The notes below the pieces were generated by a model. The model made no database searches. It was not told the origin of the DNA and was given only the letters and a program-made list of their open reading frames with translations. 64,000 bases of DNA from Acetobacter estunensis. Lineage in GTDB: Bacteria > Pseudomonadota > Alphaproteobacteria > Acetobacterales > Acetobacteraceae. Each line of letters begins with the position of its first letter. Position 1 is the stretch's first letter. Shown here piece by piece: positions 9,519 to 18,843 of this stretch. The position numbers and the translations under genes were made by a program. The DNA lies in contig NZ_JAHRDV010000005.1 in NCBI RefSeq assembly GCF_019083805.1, positions 62,001-126,000 on the forward strand. The letters are read 5' to 3'.

Positions 9519-9992
9519 TCAGAGCGTTGGCGTAATCTCAGCCGCCATGACCTCCGCGTCCGACCCGTCCGGGTAATACCGACGCCGGAGGCCCATGGTG
9601 ACAAGGCCTGCCGCCACGTACAGAGCGCGTGCTGCCTCATTTCGTACAGAAACCTCAAGGAATACCCGGATTATTTCCTGTTCGCGGAGAACGTGAAACA
9701 GTTTTCCCAAAAGCGCTCGCCCCACACCTCTGCGCTGAAAAGCCGGATCGACGGCAAGGGTCAGAATCTCCGCCTCATCGAGAACCGATCGCACAAGAAC
9801 GAAACCAACGGGCATTTCATCATGACAGGCGAGAAGAGCCGATACTCCTGATGAGCGAAGAAGATTTTCAAACACCTCGGCATTCCACCGCTCTTTCACA
9901 GGGAACGCGCGCTCATGGAGAACTTCCAGCACGGAAGAAAAGGCTTCACCAACTTCCGTAATACTCAGACGCTCACAGGGAAAATCCGTCAT
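9519..9992 (-). CDS. rimI: Ribosomal-protein-alanine N-acetyltransferase RimI (GNAT)
   Basis: 157-residue GNAT acetyltransferase. The acetyl-CoA loop is AVDPAFQRRGVGRALLGKL, followed by VFLEVSVRNEAARALYVAAGL, the RimI signature. RimI acetylates the N-terminal alanine of S18. The ATG at 9992 overlaps the tsaB stop (ATGA), and tsaB-rimI is a conserved neighbour pair. A much longer reading from 10097 would run through the tsaB coding sequence and is not supported. Confidence 0.92.
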   Translation of the reverse strand: MTDFPCERLSITEVGEAFSSVLEVLHERAFPVKERWNAEVFENLLRSSGVSALLACHDEMPVGFVLVRSVLDEAEILTLAVDPAFQRRGVGRALLGKLFHVLREQEIIRVFLEVSVRNEAARALYVAAGLVTMGLRRRYYPDGSDAEVMAAEITPTL

Positions 9993-10669
9993 ACCGGTTC
10001 GGAGCGAAGACCGGCTGCCGGTAGTTTTGCCTCGGGTGCATCCACATAAAGAGGGAGCGCCGCACGCCATGGCACACTCCCCTCTCCGCGCGCCCATCCA
10101 TAGCGTGCGATTTCCGCAAGCGATGCCTCACCAGCGGCAGCTTTCACTACACGATCGGGAGCTGCGAGAGCCGCATCTTCCGCAGCATCCCCCGCCAGAA
10201 GCCAGCGTCCTTCCGGTGGCTGCCAATGCGCGCTTGCAACAGCCTGCACATTCCCACTTGCATCTTCCACGAACCAACGCCCCCGTCGCGCCGTGGTCAC
10301 ACACAGCCAGCCAGTCAGCCTGTCCACCCGCACCCGTTCGTCCAGTGTGCGCGACAGTGCCTCCCCACGCGTCACGCCAACGGCCGGGCAATCAAACCCG
10401 AAGGCCAACCCGGCCGCGAGAGCGCAGGAGGTCCGCAATCCCGTGAAAGAACCCGGCCCCACAACGGTCACGACCAGATCCGGTGCAACCCAACCCGTAG
10501 CAGCAAGGCACCGTTCCGCCATGACCGCCATCGCCGCGATGCCATCGTGGCCGTCCGCCTCTTCCTGAGTCACAACGTGTAGATTGCCGTCCACGCACTG
10601 AAATGCGCCCACGCGGGCGCGCACTGCTGCAGGAGCCGCATCGAGCACGAGAAGACGCGAGATGCTCAC
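9989..10669 (-). CDS. tsaB: tRNA threonylcarbamoyladenosine biosynthesis protein TsaB
   Basis: 226-residue ASKHA-fold protein of the TsaBDE complex that makes t6A37 in ANN-decoding tRNAs. Signature: LLVLDAAP at the N-terminus, then VVGPGSFTGLRTSCALAAGLAFG near residues 88-112, typical for TsaB. The GTG at 10669 was preferred because GTGA overlaps the stop of the nitroreductase gene; another GTG lies at 10681. Part of an overlapping trio with the nitroreductase and rimI, so one transcript is likely. Confidence 0.92.
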   Translation of the reverse strand: MSISRLLVLDAAPAAVRARVGAFQCVDGNLHVVTQEEADGHDGIAAMAVMAERCLAATGWVAPDLVVTVVGPGSFTGLRTSCALAAGLAFGFDCPAVGVTRGEALSRTLDERVRVDRLTGWLCVTTARRGRWFVEDASGNVQAVASAHWQPPEGRWLLAGDAAEDAALAAPDRVVKAAAGEASLAEIARYGWARGEGSVPWRAALPLYVDAPEAKLPAAGLRSEPV

Positions 10670-11247
10670 AGCACGCGGCACGCTTCGTCAAAGGACAGGC
10701 GCGGCGCCCGTGGGGTTTCCACCGGCTCGCCATGTCCCAGACAGATGAGAAAATTCGCCCGCCAGCCTTCGCCCAGAAGGAAGGTGTCCTCCACCAGCGT
10801 CGCATCGAAGCCCGACATCGGTAGCGCATCCAGCCCCAGTGCGCGGGCGGCCAGGATCATGTAGCCGCCTTCCAGCGTGCCATTCCGAAAAGCGGTCTCT
10901 TCCGCCAGCCCGACATCGGCGGCAAACCACGAGCGCAGGTCGGGCTCGGGATTGAGCTGCGCGAAACGGTCGAAAAACAGGGGATCGTGCGCCACGATGA
11001 CCACCACCGGCGCGGTCATCGCTTTTTCGACATTACCTTCCGAGAGGGCCGGGCGAAGCCGCTCCTTCGCATCCTGTGTCGAGAGAAACACAAACCGCGC
11101 GGGTGAGCCATTGCCCGAAGTCGGGCCGAGTTTTACCAGATCGTAAAGCGCGCGCACTGTGTCGAGATCCACCGGCCGGTCTGTCCAGCGCTCCGGTGTC
11201 CGGGCCGTGTGGAACAGGCAATCCAGTGCAGTTTCATCAAGCGGCAT
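10666..11247 (-). CDS. Nitroreductase family protein, RutE/HadB-like
   Basis: 193-residue FMN-dependent NAD(P)H oxidoreductase of the nitroreductase fold. It begins MPLDETALDCLF, carries LVKLGPTSGNGSPARFVF (FMN phosphate region) and ends with YMILAARALGLDALPMSGF, as in malonic semialdehyde reductase RutE. No other rut gene is present, so a general reductase role is equally likely. The ATG at 11247 has GAGGGGG eight bases upstream and is preferred to an upstream start at 11271. Confidence 0.82.
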   Translation of the reverse strand: MPLDETALDCLFHTARTPERWTDRPVDLDTVRALYDLVKLGPTSGNGSPARFVFLSTQDAKERLRPALSEGNVEKAMTAPVVVIVAHDPLFFDRFAQLNPEPDLRSWFAADVGLAEETAFRNGTLEGGYMILAARALGLDALPMSGFDATLVEDTFLLGEGWRANFLICLGHGEPVETPRAPRLSFDEACRVL

Positions 11248-11338
11248 GACGCACCCCCTCGCGGTCTTCATGCCGTTCCTACCGCGCCATGTGGTGGCGA
11301 TCCAGAGCGGATCGCCATCTCACAGCCACGAAGACGGA

Positions 11339-12550
11339 TCAGGCCGCCGCCAGTTCCGCGTCCGCCGCCGAGCCAAAGAACTCGAAATGGATACGGTTTT
11401 CCGACACACCGCTGGCTTTCAGCGTTTCGATCATATCGCGCATGAACCCATCGGGGCCGCAGACATACCATACGGCGTCCGGATCGACCTGAGCCGCCAA
11501 CCAGTCTTTCGTCACGCGGCCTTTGTGAACCGTCACACCCGGTGTGTGCGCATCAGCGGGCAGTTCGCCTTCGGTGTAGAAGACATCCGCACTGATCTTC
11601 CCGGTACCTGCCAGCGCGCGAATATGCGTGCCGAATGCGTCCATCTGCGGATTATGCGCCCCATGGATGAAACGGATATCAGGCACCCCTTTCGTCGTCA
11701 GGGGACCGAGAGCTGCAATGAAGGGTGTGAGGCCGATGCCCGCGCTGAGAAAGACGATTTTCTTCGCATCCTTGGGCGCGATGGTGAAATCTCCCGCAGG
11801 CGCCGAGACAGAAAGCCTCTCACCTTCCTTCACCGTGTCATGCAACCAGTCGGAGACGACACCGCCTTCGGCGCGACGCACGCTGATGCGGTAGTGATCG
11901 CAACCCGGCTCGGACGAGATGCTGTAATTGCGGCGCTGCGAGCCATGACCGGGCACCTCCAGCCGGAAGCTGAGATATTGCCCCGGCGTGTGCATCATGA
12001 TGGCCTTGCCATCCATGGGCACCAGTTCGAAGGACTTCACAACGTCACTTTCGCGGAGGACACGGTGCACCGTGAAGTCCCGCCAGCCTGTCCAGCCGCC
12101 CGGCGCGTGGGCGTGCTCTTCATAGATCTGATGCTCGCGTCCGATCAGCACATCCGCGAGGAACCAGTAGGCTTTCCCCCACGCATCCAGAATCTCAGGA
12201 GTGGCCGCATCCCCCAGAACATGCGCGATGGCGCCCAGAAGGGCGTCCGCCACGTAAGGGTAATGCTCGGGCAGGATGTTCAGGCCGACATGCTTCTCGG
12301 CAATCCGCTCGATCATGCCAGCCAGCGCGCCCGGATTGTCGATGTGACGGGCATAGGCCAGCACCGCGAGCGCGAGCGCCTTGGGCTGCTCGCCATCCTT
12401 CTGATGCGACATGTTGAAGAGATCGCGGATTTCAGGTTTTGCCAAAAGGCGTTGATACATCTCCCGTGTAATGTCGAGGCCATGGGCCTCCAGCGCGGGG
12501 ATGCAGGCTTTCACGATGGAGCGGGTCGCGTCAGTGAGCGGTTCGGCCAT
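11339..12550 (-). CDS. hmp: Flavohemoglobin, nitric oxide dioxygenase
   Basis: 403 residues. The globin domain (1-140) has the proximal heme ligand His87 in EKHVGLNI and the distal tyrosine in MYQRLL. The FAD domain (150-255) shows GQYLSFRLEVPG and RRNYSISSEPG, and the NAD domain (265-403) shows VFLSAGIGLTPF and YVCGPDGFM. It oxidises NO to nitrate with O2 and NAD(P)H in the cytoplasm. It is divergent from nsrR with a shared 186-bp control region that contains an NsrR-like palindrome, so NO-induced derepression is likely. Confidence 0.96.
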   Translation of the reverse strand: MAEPLTDATRSIVKACIPALEAHGLDITREMYQRLLAKPEIRDLFNMSHQKDGEQPKALALAVLAYARHIDNPGALAGMIERIAEKHVGLNILPEHYPYVADALLGAIAHVLGDAATPEILDAWGKAYWFLADVLIGREHQIYEEHAHAPGGWTGWRDFTVHRVLRESDVVKSFELVPMDGKAIMMHTPGQYLSFRLEVPGHGSQRRNYSISSEPGCDHYRISVRRAEGGVVSDWLHDTVKEGERLSVSAPAGDFTIAPKDAKKIVFLSAGIGLTPFIAALGPLTTKGVPDIRFIHGAHNPQMDAFGTHIRALAGTGKISADVFYTEGELPADAHTPGVTVHKGRVTKDWLAAQVDPDAVWYVCGPDGFMRDMIETLKASGVSENRIHFEFFGSAADAELAAA

Positions 12551-12579
12551 GCGTCTTGTCCTTCTCTCGTCAGATTAAG

Positions 12580-12595
12580 GTTAACACATCTTAAC
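12580..12595. promoter_or_regulatory. Inverted repeat in the hmp-nsrR control region
   Basis: GTTAA-CACATC-TTAAC, a perfect 5-bp dyad 30 bases before the hmp start codon; it could be a second operator or overlap the hmp promoter. Confidence 0.35.
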
Positions 12596-12607
12596 GACCG
12601 GACAAAC

Positions 12608-12632
12608 AAAGGTGTCAATGACACACATCTTT
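12608..12632. promoter_or_regulatory. Candidate NsrR operator upstream of hmp
   Basis: AAAGGTGT-N9-ACATCTTT, arms matching at 7 of 8 positions. The AAG(A/G)TG...CATCTT pattern resembles NsrR sites known in Enterobacteria. It lies 58-82 bases before hmp and about 105 bases before nsrR. Confidence 0.55.
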
Positions 12633-12736
12633 ATTCGTCGCACAATCTTCGCATGGCTGTTTCCCTGTAATGGCTCCTCGGATCACAGATCACCGTTCTG
12701 CTGGAAAAAATGGCTCCCCCGGCTTAGGTTCCGAAA

Positions 12737-13186
12737 ATGCAGCTGACCCTCCACACCGACTATGCACTCCGCACACTTGTCTTTCTGGCGTGCAACCCGG
12801 AGCGATTGGCCTCCATTCGCGAGATTGCGGAAGTCTACGGCATCTCGGAGAATCATCTCATCAAGATCATCCACCGGCTGGGTCAGGGCGGCTTTATCGA
12901 GACAATCCGAGGGCGTAACGGCGGCCTGCGTCTGGGACGGCCAAGCGAGGACATCCGATTGGGCGATGTCGTGCGTTACACAGAGGAGGAACTCGGGCTG
13001 GTGGTGTGCATGCAAACGGCCAAGGAGAAGGGGAGCACCTGCCGCCTGATGCCCAACTGCCGTCTGCGCGGCGTGCTTGGCACGGCGCTGTCGGCCTTCA
13101 TGAATGTTCTGGACCAGACAACACTGGCCGATGTCGTGTCATCGGATGAGTGGCAGGCGCTGCATGCGTCCCCCATCACACCGTGA
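12737..13186 (+). CDS. nsrR: Rrf2-family NO-sensing repressor NsrR
   Basis: 149-residue Rrf2 regulator with an N-terminal winged helix (TDYALRTLVFLA, ISENHLIKIIHRL, GRNGGLRLG). The three Fe-S cluster cysteines are Cys91, Cys102 and Cys108. Length and cysteine layout fit NsrR, whose cluster is destroyed by NO. Divergent placement beside hmp, its classic target, supports the name over IscR. Confidence 0.9.
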   Translation: MQLTLHTDYALRTLVFLACNPERLASIREIAEVYGISENHLIKIIHRLGQGGFIETIRGRNGGLRLGRPSEDIRLGDVVRYTEEELGLVVCMQTAKEKGSTCRLMPNCRLRGVLGTALSAFMNVLDQTTLADVVSSDEWQALHASPITP

Positions 13187-13270
13187 CATCCTCTTCGTTG
13201 TTTTTCTTGTCTGTTACTTTCTGGAATCATTGGATGTAATTGGAAAGAAAATCACATATTTGCGTCAATT

Positions 13271-13310
13271 CTTAATGATTATGATGGGGCACCATATCTT
13301 AATCATTAAG
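13271..13310 (+). promoter_or_regulatory. Long hairpin immediately before the Hint-protein start
   Basis: A perfect 11-bp inverted repeat CTTAATGATTA / TAATCATTAAG encloses a further partly paired GATGG...CCAT. It ends 8 bases before the ATG and abuts the AGAGG ribosome site. In mRNA it would form a leader hairpin; in DNA it could be an operator. Confidence 0.6.
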
Positions 13311-13318
13311 AGGCTTCG

Positions 13319-14998
13319 ATGAGCTCAACCACAACGTGGACGGGTGCCGTTTCCAATGACTGGGACAATGCCGCCAACTGGACCAATGGCGTTCCCACTT
13401 ACGACATAACCCCGGTCATCGATACAAGCAGCGGCAACGTGTCCATCGACCTCGATGGATCGGAAGCCAGCAACGCGTTGACGGTCAACGGAAGCGGCAC
13501 TGTCACGTTAACGGGTGGAACGCTGGCTCTCAACGGCACGGCGACACTTGCCAGCAGCAGCACCGTAACCCTAAACGGCTCAACACTGACCGCCAGCTAC
13601 GTCAACGGAGGTTCGGTCACACTGACAGATGGCGCCACCATGACAGTGGGTTCCACCACTTCGGCCATCAATTTTGGCAGCACGTCTCAGGGCGCCAACA
13701 CTCTGTCGATCACCTATACTGGCTACAGCGTCCCGAGTGTCACCAATCTTGCTCCGGGCGACGAGATCGTTTTCCCCAACGACAGTTGGAACACAGGCAT
13801 CCAATGGGTGGAAAACTCGGACGGTAACTACACCATCTACGATGCCTTTTCGACCACCAACAGCGGAGACGCTCTTGTCAAAAATGTTACGCTGGCACCC
13901 GGGGTTTCGACATCGGACTTCAGCTGGAACAACACTGGTTACGCCATCGTCTGTTTCCTGAGTGGCACAATGATCCGCACTCCCGATGGTGAGAGGGCTG
14001 TGGAAACACTGGAACTCGATGACATCATCACCGTGCTCGACCCCGGAACCTCCACCGGCACCGCAGGGAAAATCACATGGGCGGGCCATCGGCACGTCAC
14101 AGTCCGGCGCGATTTGCCAGACGATGAGGCGGGATATCCCGTGCGCATCCTTGCCGATGCGATCGCGCCCGGCACACCTCGCATGGACCTTCTGGTCACA
14201 CCAGAGCATTGCCTGTTTCTCAACGAACGGTTCGTACCCGCCCGCATGCTGGTGAACGGTTCCTCCATTTTCTACAATCATGCCATTACGCAGTACACCT
14301 GCCATCATGTCGAAACGGAGCGGCATGCCGTCATCTGGGCCAATGACATGCCCACTGAAAGCTATCTCGACACGGGCAATCGCCGTTTCATGGAACGGGA
14401 AGGGAAAATAAGCCGGCTGACGACCACGCCCCCACGCTCATGGGAGCAAGACGCCGCCGCTCCTCTTGCGGTATCGCGTGAACAGGTCGAGCCACTTTTC
14501 CGACGGATTGCGGAGCGGGCAAAAGTTGCCGGTCGCACGTCCCGTTACATAGCACCGGAACTGACCGAAGACCCATGTCTTCAAATTCTGACGGATAAGG
14601 GAGTCTCCCTAACCGTAAAGGATATAGGCCATGGTTGGTTCCAGTTCCCGGTGCCCGCTGGAACACAATCCGTACGCCTTCTTTCCCGCTCCAGTCGCCC
14701 CTGCGACGTCATTGGACCGTTTGTGGATGACCGTCGCGCCTTGGGAGTGCTCGTTGGCGATGTCCTGCTTCATGTCGGCGCCATGAAAAAGCGTCTCACA
14801 CCTCATCTGAGAACAGACGATCTTTCCGGCTGGCATGATCGCGAGCAGGGAGAGCATCGATGGACAACAGGAAGTGCCGTTTTTCCTCTTTCCGAGAAAA
14901 CAGATGAAGAGGGCGTAATGTTCGTGAAAATTCTCTCCTCCGGCCCCTATATCCTTCATGCGGGACACGGAGCGGAGCAGCTTCCCCTGTCGGCCTGA
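13319..14998 (+). CDS. Hint-domain surface/secreted repeat protein
   Basis: 559 residues. Residues 1-210 are Thr/Ser/Asn/Gly-rich and repetitive (for example VTLTGGTLALNGTATL, SSTVTLNGSTL), typical of a beta-helical adhesin-like passenger. There is no obvious Sec signal peptide. A hedgehog/intein-like Hint domain begins at Cys212 (CFLSGTMIRTPDGERAVETL) and continues through LVTPEHCLFLNERFVPARML. A C-terminal region of about 190 residues follows. Hint_2 proteins of this build are abundant in Acetobacteraceae, and their autoprocessing function is mostly inferred. The gene is AT-richer upstream and is followed by a hairpin terminator. Confidence 0.85.
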   Translation: MSSTTTWTGAVSNDWDNAANWTNGVPTYDITPVIDTSSGNVSIDLDGSEASNALTVNGSGTVTLTGGTLALNGTATLASSSTVTLNGSTLTASYVNGGSVTLTDGATMTVGSTTSAINFGSTSQGANTLSITYTGYSVPSVTNLAPGDEIVFPNDSWNTGIQWVENSDGNYTIYDAFSTTNSGDALVKNVTLAPGVSTSDFSWNNTGYAIVCFLSGTMIRTPDGERAVETLELDDIITVLDPGTSTGTAGKITWAGHRHVTVRRDLPDDEAGYPVRILADAIAPGTPRMDLLVTPEHCLFLNERFVPARMLVNGSSIFYNHAITQYTCHHVETERHAVIWANDMPTESYLDTGNRRFMEREGKISRLTTTPPRSWEQDAAAPLAVSREQVEPLFRRIAERAKVAGRTSRYIAPELTEDPCLQILTDKGVSLTVKDIGHGWFQFPVPAGTQSVRLLSRSSRPCDVIGPFVDDRRALGVLVGDVLLHVGAMKKRLTPHLRTDDLSGWHDREQGEHRWTTGSAVFPLSEKTDEEGVMFVKILSSGPYILHAGHGAEQLPLSA

Positions 14999-15006
14999 AA
15001 ACAGCC

Positions 15007-15037
15007 GTCATGCCCGCAGCCCTGTAGCGGGCATGAC
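15007..15037 (+). terminator. Hairpin terminator after the Hint-protein gene
   Basis: Perfect 11-bp stem GTCATGCCCGC / GCGGGCATGAC with a 9-base loop, 8 bases after the stop. The T-tract is weak (TTCCGATTTC). Confidence 0.65.
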
Positions 15038-15119
15038 TTCCGATTTCAGGATCGGAGAGTGTCTTATAAAACATGCAGATTTCATAATCTGGAACAGACC
15101 TCTTCAATTACCGAACAAA

Positions 15120-15755
15120 ATGAAACAAAAAATACAAAAATATCATGATGGTATCGTTATCTTTCATCCGATCCGACCTCAGGTTACGTGGGAAATGAAT
15201 ACCCCACCCAGCACACAGCTCTTTCCCGGCCAAGTATGGTGTTCTTCTCGGGCACACATGCGTCAACGCATCATTGTATCCGTGGATAAAACCTCCATCA
15301 CATTCCGGCTGGAAGGAGAGTCGGAAGACAGTCCGCTACATTATTCAGAAACAAGCCTGTTTCTTGCGTGGGTCCGACGGCATAACGCCTCTCTACTTTC
15401 CTCGACTTTCATTTCTGTGGAGAAGCGAATATCCGATCAGGAAACCGGATTACGCCTCCGACAAGCGCGTCTGGCAGCCAATCTTTCGCAGGTCGAACTT
15501 GCACAACGCGCCAATATCTCGCGCTCTGCCATTGCTCTATGGGAAACTGGAAGAAAAGGGTGCTCTCTCAAACGCCTCACTCAGATCGCCCATGCGCTCA
15601 ATCTCGATATCGCGGATCTGATTTCCAAAGACCCCTCATTCGTTGAGAAAAATCCCCGAAAAAGTGAGGAACATTACCTTCTGTCCCTTTTTCGCAAGGC
15701 TGATGAATGCTCACGCCATGAAATACTGCGATGGCTGTCCACGCGAGTTCGTTGA
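15120..15755 (+). CDS. XRE-family transcriptional regulator with N-terminal extension
   Basis: 211 residues from the ATG at 15120. The N-terminal ~115 residues (FPGQVWCSSRAHMRQRIIVSV, SITFRLEG) look like a small beta domain with no named match. The C-terminal part carries a Cro/C1 helix-turn-helix (GLRLRQARLAANLSQVELAQRANISRSAIALWETGRK, positions described only in outline) and a 40-residue tail. A longer in-frame start at 14958 would lie inside the Hint gene and its terminator, so it was rejected. The target is unknown. Confidence 0.78.
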   Translation: MKQKIQKYHDGIVIFHPIRPQVTWEMNTPPSTQLFPGQVWCSSRAHMRQRIIVSVDKTSITFRLEGESEDSPLHYSETSLFLAWVRRHNASLLSSTFISVEKRISDQETGLRLRQARLAANLSQVELAQRANISRSAIALWETGRKGCSLKRLTQIAHALNLDIADLISKDPSFVEKNPRKSEEHYLLSLFRKADECSRHEILRWLSTRVR

Positions 15756-16047
15756 AATATTTCTGAATTTTTCAAATATTTTCACAATAGACAAACATCC
15801 ATAGATGCAAGAATTGTTCACTGTCCACATGACGTGAATAATCATATCCGAATTCACGATGAGACGTTTTCGAAAGAGAAAGGTCTCGGAAAAACGAATG
15901 ATTTTTATAATCTTATTGAAGCATATTAAAAAGACGATGATAGAAATGAACCTTTCAGGATAATATCCCGAAAGGCTCATCACAGATCGAAATCTGCAGG
16001 TGATCTTCACAGAACGCTATGTCCCGGAAGATCATTGACAATTTCTA
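15756..16047. other. AT-rich intergenic region, nothing recognised
   Basis: Nearly 300 AT-rich bases between convergent genes. A 99-codon minus-strand reading frame here (15711-16010) overlaps the regulator's end and has no protein-like composition. No hairpin with a T-tract was seen. Confidence 0.5.
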
Positions 16048-16644
16048 TTACTTTTTCTGCGGAGCAACCGATGCAGCAGCCCCGGTCGCAGCAGGTGTAG
16101 CGGCTGGGGTTGTGTCTGTCGGAGCCGTTACAGTCGGTGTTGCCGTAGTGTCCGGCTGAGGCTGCCTGAAAGCGGATACCCAGCCCTTTGTCGACGATTC
16201 AGTGGGAACAGAGCGACGGACACAGCCACGAATGATGGTGGAACAGACACCATCCGTGCCAACCAGCATGTCGTTGTCACCGCTGTAGTAAACGTCATGT
16301 ATTTTTCCATCGACAAGTCGGAAATCCGCCACACAACTATTGCCGGCGCCACCACCGATGTCCTTGACGATGTTTACGATCGGTTCCACCGGGATGAGAG
16401 TGGAACCCGACGAGGTCTCGATGTTACGGCCACGCTGATATTCAGCAATCGTTACATGATCGTTGACCTTCTGGGTCTTGGTCGGAATGCCGGCACAGGC
16501 CTGCATGTCCTCTTCCGTCATCCCGATCATGGTTTGCTGCGCCTTATGCGCAATGCGCGATGCGTAATACCCGCATCCACTCAGTCCCAGCAGTGTTGAA
16601 AGCGCACCGACCCGCACAACGGAGACGACAACCGACATATTCAT
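16048..16644 (-). CDS. Putative outer-membrane lipoprotein
   Basis: 198 residues. The signal peptide ends in a lipobox LSGC (GALSTLLGLSGCGYYAS). Four further cysteines occur in a domain with DMQACAGIPTKTQKV and NSCVADFRLVDGKIHDVYYSG, the latter resembling small lipoproteins of the SmpA/BamE-like superfamily. The C-terminal 45 residues are Pro/Thr/Ala-rich. The ATG at 16644 has AAAGGG 8 bases upstream; a TTG two codons earlier and an ATG at 16638 are alternatives. Function unknown. Confidence 0.7.
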   Translation of the reverse strand: MNMSVVVSVVRVGALSTLLGLSGCGYYASRIAHKAQQTMIGMTEEDMQACAGIPTKTQKVNDHVTIAEYQRGRNIETSSGSTLIPVEPIVNIVKDIGGGAGNSCVADFRLVDGKIHDVYYSGDNDMLVGTDGVCSTIIRGCVRRSVPTESSTKGWVSAFRQPQPDTTATPTVTAPTDTTPAATPAATGAAASVAPQKK

Positions 16645-16773
16645 CCACAAAACCCTTTCTGCTTCTGGCTATGCTTCTAACAGATCGATGCTCTTCTGTC
16701 ATAATTGACATAAAGTAACAGAGAAGAATATTCGTCAATTCCTATTCTTCTCTGAACATCACTTGCACAAAAA

Positions 16774-16807
16774 GAAAACCCGGCACGAAATCTCATGCCG
16801 GGTTTTC
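16774..16807 (-). terminator. Terminator of thrS
   Basis: Stem GAAAACCCGGCA / TGCCGGGTTTTC (12 bp, perfect) with a 10-base loop, followed on the minus strand by TTTTTG. It begins 25 bases past the thrS stop. Confidence 0.85.
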
Positions 16808-16831
16808 TCATATTCTACATTCTGGAGATAT

Positions 16832-18760
16832 TCAGGCTCGCCGGATATCCGGCGCTTTGGCCTCTTCACTCAGTCGTGTCACAGCCTCATCCAGCGTCAA
16901 CATTTCCTGATCCGCCCCGCCAAGACGACGCATGGCGACAGTGCCCGCCTCCGCTTCCTTGCGGCCCACCACCAGAATGACCGGCACACGCGCCAGACTG
17001 TGCTCGCGGATCTTGGCGTTGATCTTGTCCGCGCGCGTATCGGCCTCAACCGTGAGACCGGCCTTGCGCAGCCGCGTCACAACCTCTTCCGCATAGGGTG
17101 CCGCATCGCTCACGATACTGGCCACGACCACCTGCGTAGGTGCCAGCCACAGCGGGAACTTACCGGCGTGCTGCTCGATCAGGATACCGATGAATCGTTC
17201 GAACGAACCAAGAATGGCACGGTGCAGCATGACAGGACGATGTCGTGCGCTGTCCTCACCGATATAGGTGGCGTCTAGACGCTCAGGCAGCACAAGGTCC
17301 ACCTGCAACGTGCCGCACTGCCAGTCACGCCCGATGGCGTCACGCAGTACAAATTCCAACTTGGGACCATAGAACGCGCCTTCGCCGTGGTTGTATTCAT
17401 ACTCCACGCCCGCGATCTCGCACGCCTCTTTGAGCGCAGTCTCAGCCTTGTCCCAGACCTCATCGGAACCGGCACGCTGTTCCGGACGGTCCGAGAACTT
17501 GATACGGAAATGCTCAAAGCCGAGGTCTTTATACACCTCCGAGAGCATGGCCACGAAGCGCACGGTCTCGTCGGCGATCTGGTCTTCGGTGCAGAAGATG
17601 TGCGCGTCATCCTGCGTGAAACCACGCACCCGCATGATACCGTGCAGCGAGCCCGACGGCTCGTAGCGGTGACACGCGCCGAACTCCGCCATACGCAGCG
17701 GCAGTTCGCGATAAGACCGCAAGCCGTGGCGGAAGATCTGCACATGGCACGGACAGTTCATCGGCTTGAGAGCGAGGGTTTTGTCCTCGTCCTCCACGGT
17801 CGCGATGAACATGTGGTGACGATATTTGTCCCAGTGACCGGAGGCCTCCCACAGAGCACGATCCACAAGCTGCGGCGTGCGCACCTCTTCATAGCCCGCG
17901 CGTGTCTGGGCACGACGCATGTAATCCTGCAATGCCGTATAAAGGCGCCAACCCTTGGCGTGCCAGAACACCTGCCCCACAGCTTCTTCCTGAATATGGA
18001 AGAGATCCATCTCCTTGCCGATACGGCGATGGTCGCGGCGCTCTGCTTCCTCAAGCTGGTGCAGATGCGCTTCCAGTTCCTTCTTGTCGCGCCATGCCGT
18101 GCCGTAGATACGTGTCAGCATCGGGTTGCGATGATCACCGCGCCAGTAAGCACCCGCCACTTTCATCAGCTTGAAGGCATTACCGACATCGGCGGTGGTG
18201 CGCAGATGCGGGCCACGGCAGAGGTCGAGCCACTCCCCCTGACGGTAGATCGAGATTTCCTCGTCCTCGGGCAGATCGCGGATCAGCTCGGCCTTGAAGC
18301 GCTCGCCGCGATCCTCAAAAAACCGGATTGCCTCATCACGCGGCCAAGCCTCACGGGTGAACGGTGTCCTGGCCGCCACGATCTCGTGCATCCGCTTTTC
18401 GATCGCCGCGAAATCCTCGGGCGTGAAGGGTTCGTTGCGGTAGAAATCGTAATAGAAACCGTTCTCGATGGATGGCCCGATGGTCACCTGTGTGCCGGGA
18501 AACAGTGACTGCACGGCTTCCGCCAGCACATGGGCGGCATCATGACGGATCATCTCCAGCGCTTCTTCATCCTTGCGGGTGATGAAACGGATGGAGGCAT
18601 CGTGCTCGATAGTGCGGTCCATGTCGCGCAGCTTGCCATCCACCTCGATGGCAAGAGCGGCCTTGGCCAGACCGGGGCCGATGGACGCGGCAATCTCCGT
18701 GCCCGTCACCGGCCCATCAAACGGGCGAACGGAACCGTCGGGCAGGGTGATGGCAGGCAT
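16832..18760 (-). CDS. thrS: Threonyl-tRNA synthetase
   Basis: 642-residue class II synthetase. The order is an N-terminal TGS domain ([17 protein letters not shown]), an editing domain with [17 protein letters not shown] (HxxxH zinc/editing motif) and [10 protein letters not shown], a catalytic core with [10 protein letters not shown], motif 2 [18 protein letters not shown] and motif 3 [17 protein letters not shown], and an anticodon-binding domain ending the protein. Full-length for the family. It is followed by a strong terminator and has no infC neighbour here. Confidence 0.98.
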   Translation of the reverse strand: MPAITLPDGSVRPFDGPVTGTEIAASIGPGLAKAALAIEVDGKLRDMDRTIEHDASIRFITRKDEEALEMIRHDAAHVLAEAVQSLFPGTQVTIGPSIENGFYYDFYRNEPFTPEDFAAIEKRMHEIVAARTPFTREAWPRDEAIRFFEDRGERFKAELIRDLPEDEEISIYRQGEWLDLCRGPHLRTTADVGNAFKLMKVAGAYWRGDHRNPMLTRIYGTAWRDKKELEAHLHQLEEAERRDHRRIGKEMDLFHIQEEAVGQVFWHAKGWRLYTALQDYMRRAQTRAGYEEVRTPQLVDRALWEASGHWDKYRHHMFIATVEDEDKTLALKPMNCPCHVQIFRHGLRSYRELPLRMAEFGACHRYEPSGSLHGIMRVRGFTQDDAHIFCTEDQIADETVRFVAMLSEVYKDLGFEHFRIKFSDRPEQRAGSDEVWDKAETALKEACEIAGVEYEYNHGEGAFYGPKLEFVLRDAIGRDWQCGTLQVDLVLPERLDATYIGEDSARHRPVMLHRAILGSFERFIGILIEQHAGKFPLWLAPTQVVVASIVSDAAPYAEEVVTRLRKAGLTVEADTRADKINAKIREHSLARVPVILVVGRKEAEAGTVAMRRLGGADQEMLTLDEAVTRLSEEAKAPDIRRA

Positions 18761-18843
18761 GGGAGCACTCCACAGCAGGGGTAGGGTGTGAACAGGCAGC
18801 CCTCATTGGCTGTCCTTGAAGGAAAAAGCCGATCTTAATGGCG

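Noticed and set aside
9690..9705. Half-match to a parS site (CGTGAAACA)
   Set aside because: Only one arm fits; it lies inside the rimI coding sequence, and no full parS was found by eye.
11159..12670. 503-codon open frame antisense to hmp and the nitroreductase
   Set aside because: It spans two real genes on the other strand and has no recognisable protein character.
15711..16010. 99-codon minus-strand frame in the AT-rich gap
   Set aside because: Low-complexity Ile/Phe-rich translation, overlaps a real gene end, no ribosome site.
17387..18508. 373-codon open frame antisense to thrS
   Set aside because: Shadow of thrS codon bias; no motifs.
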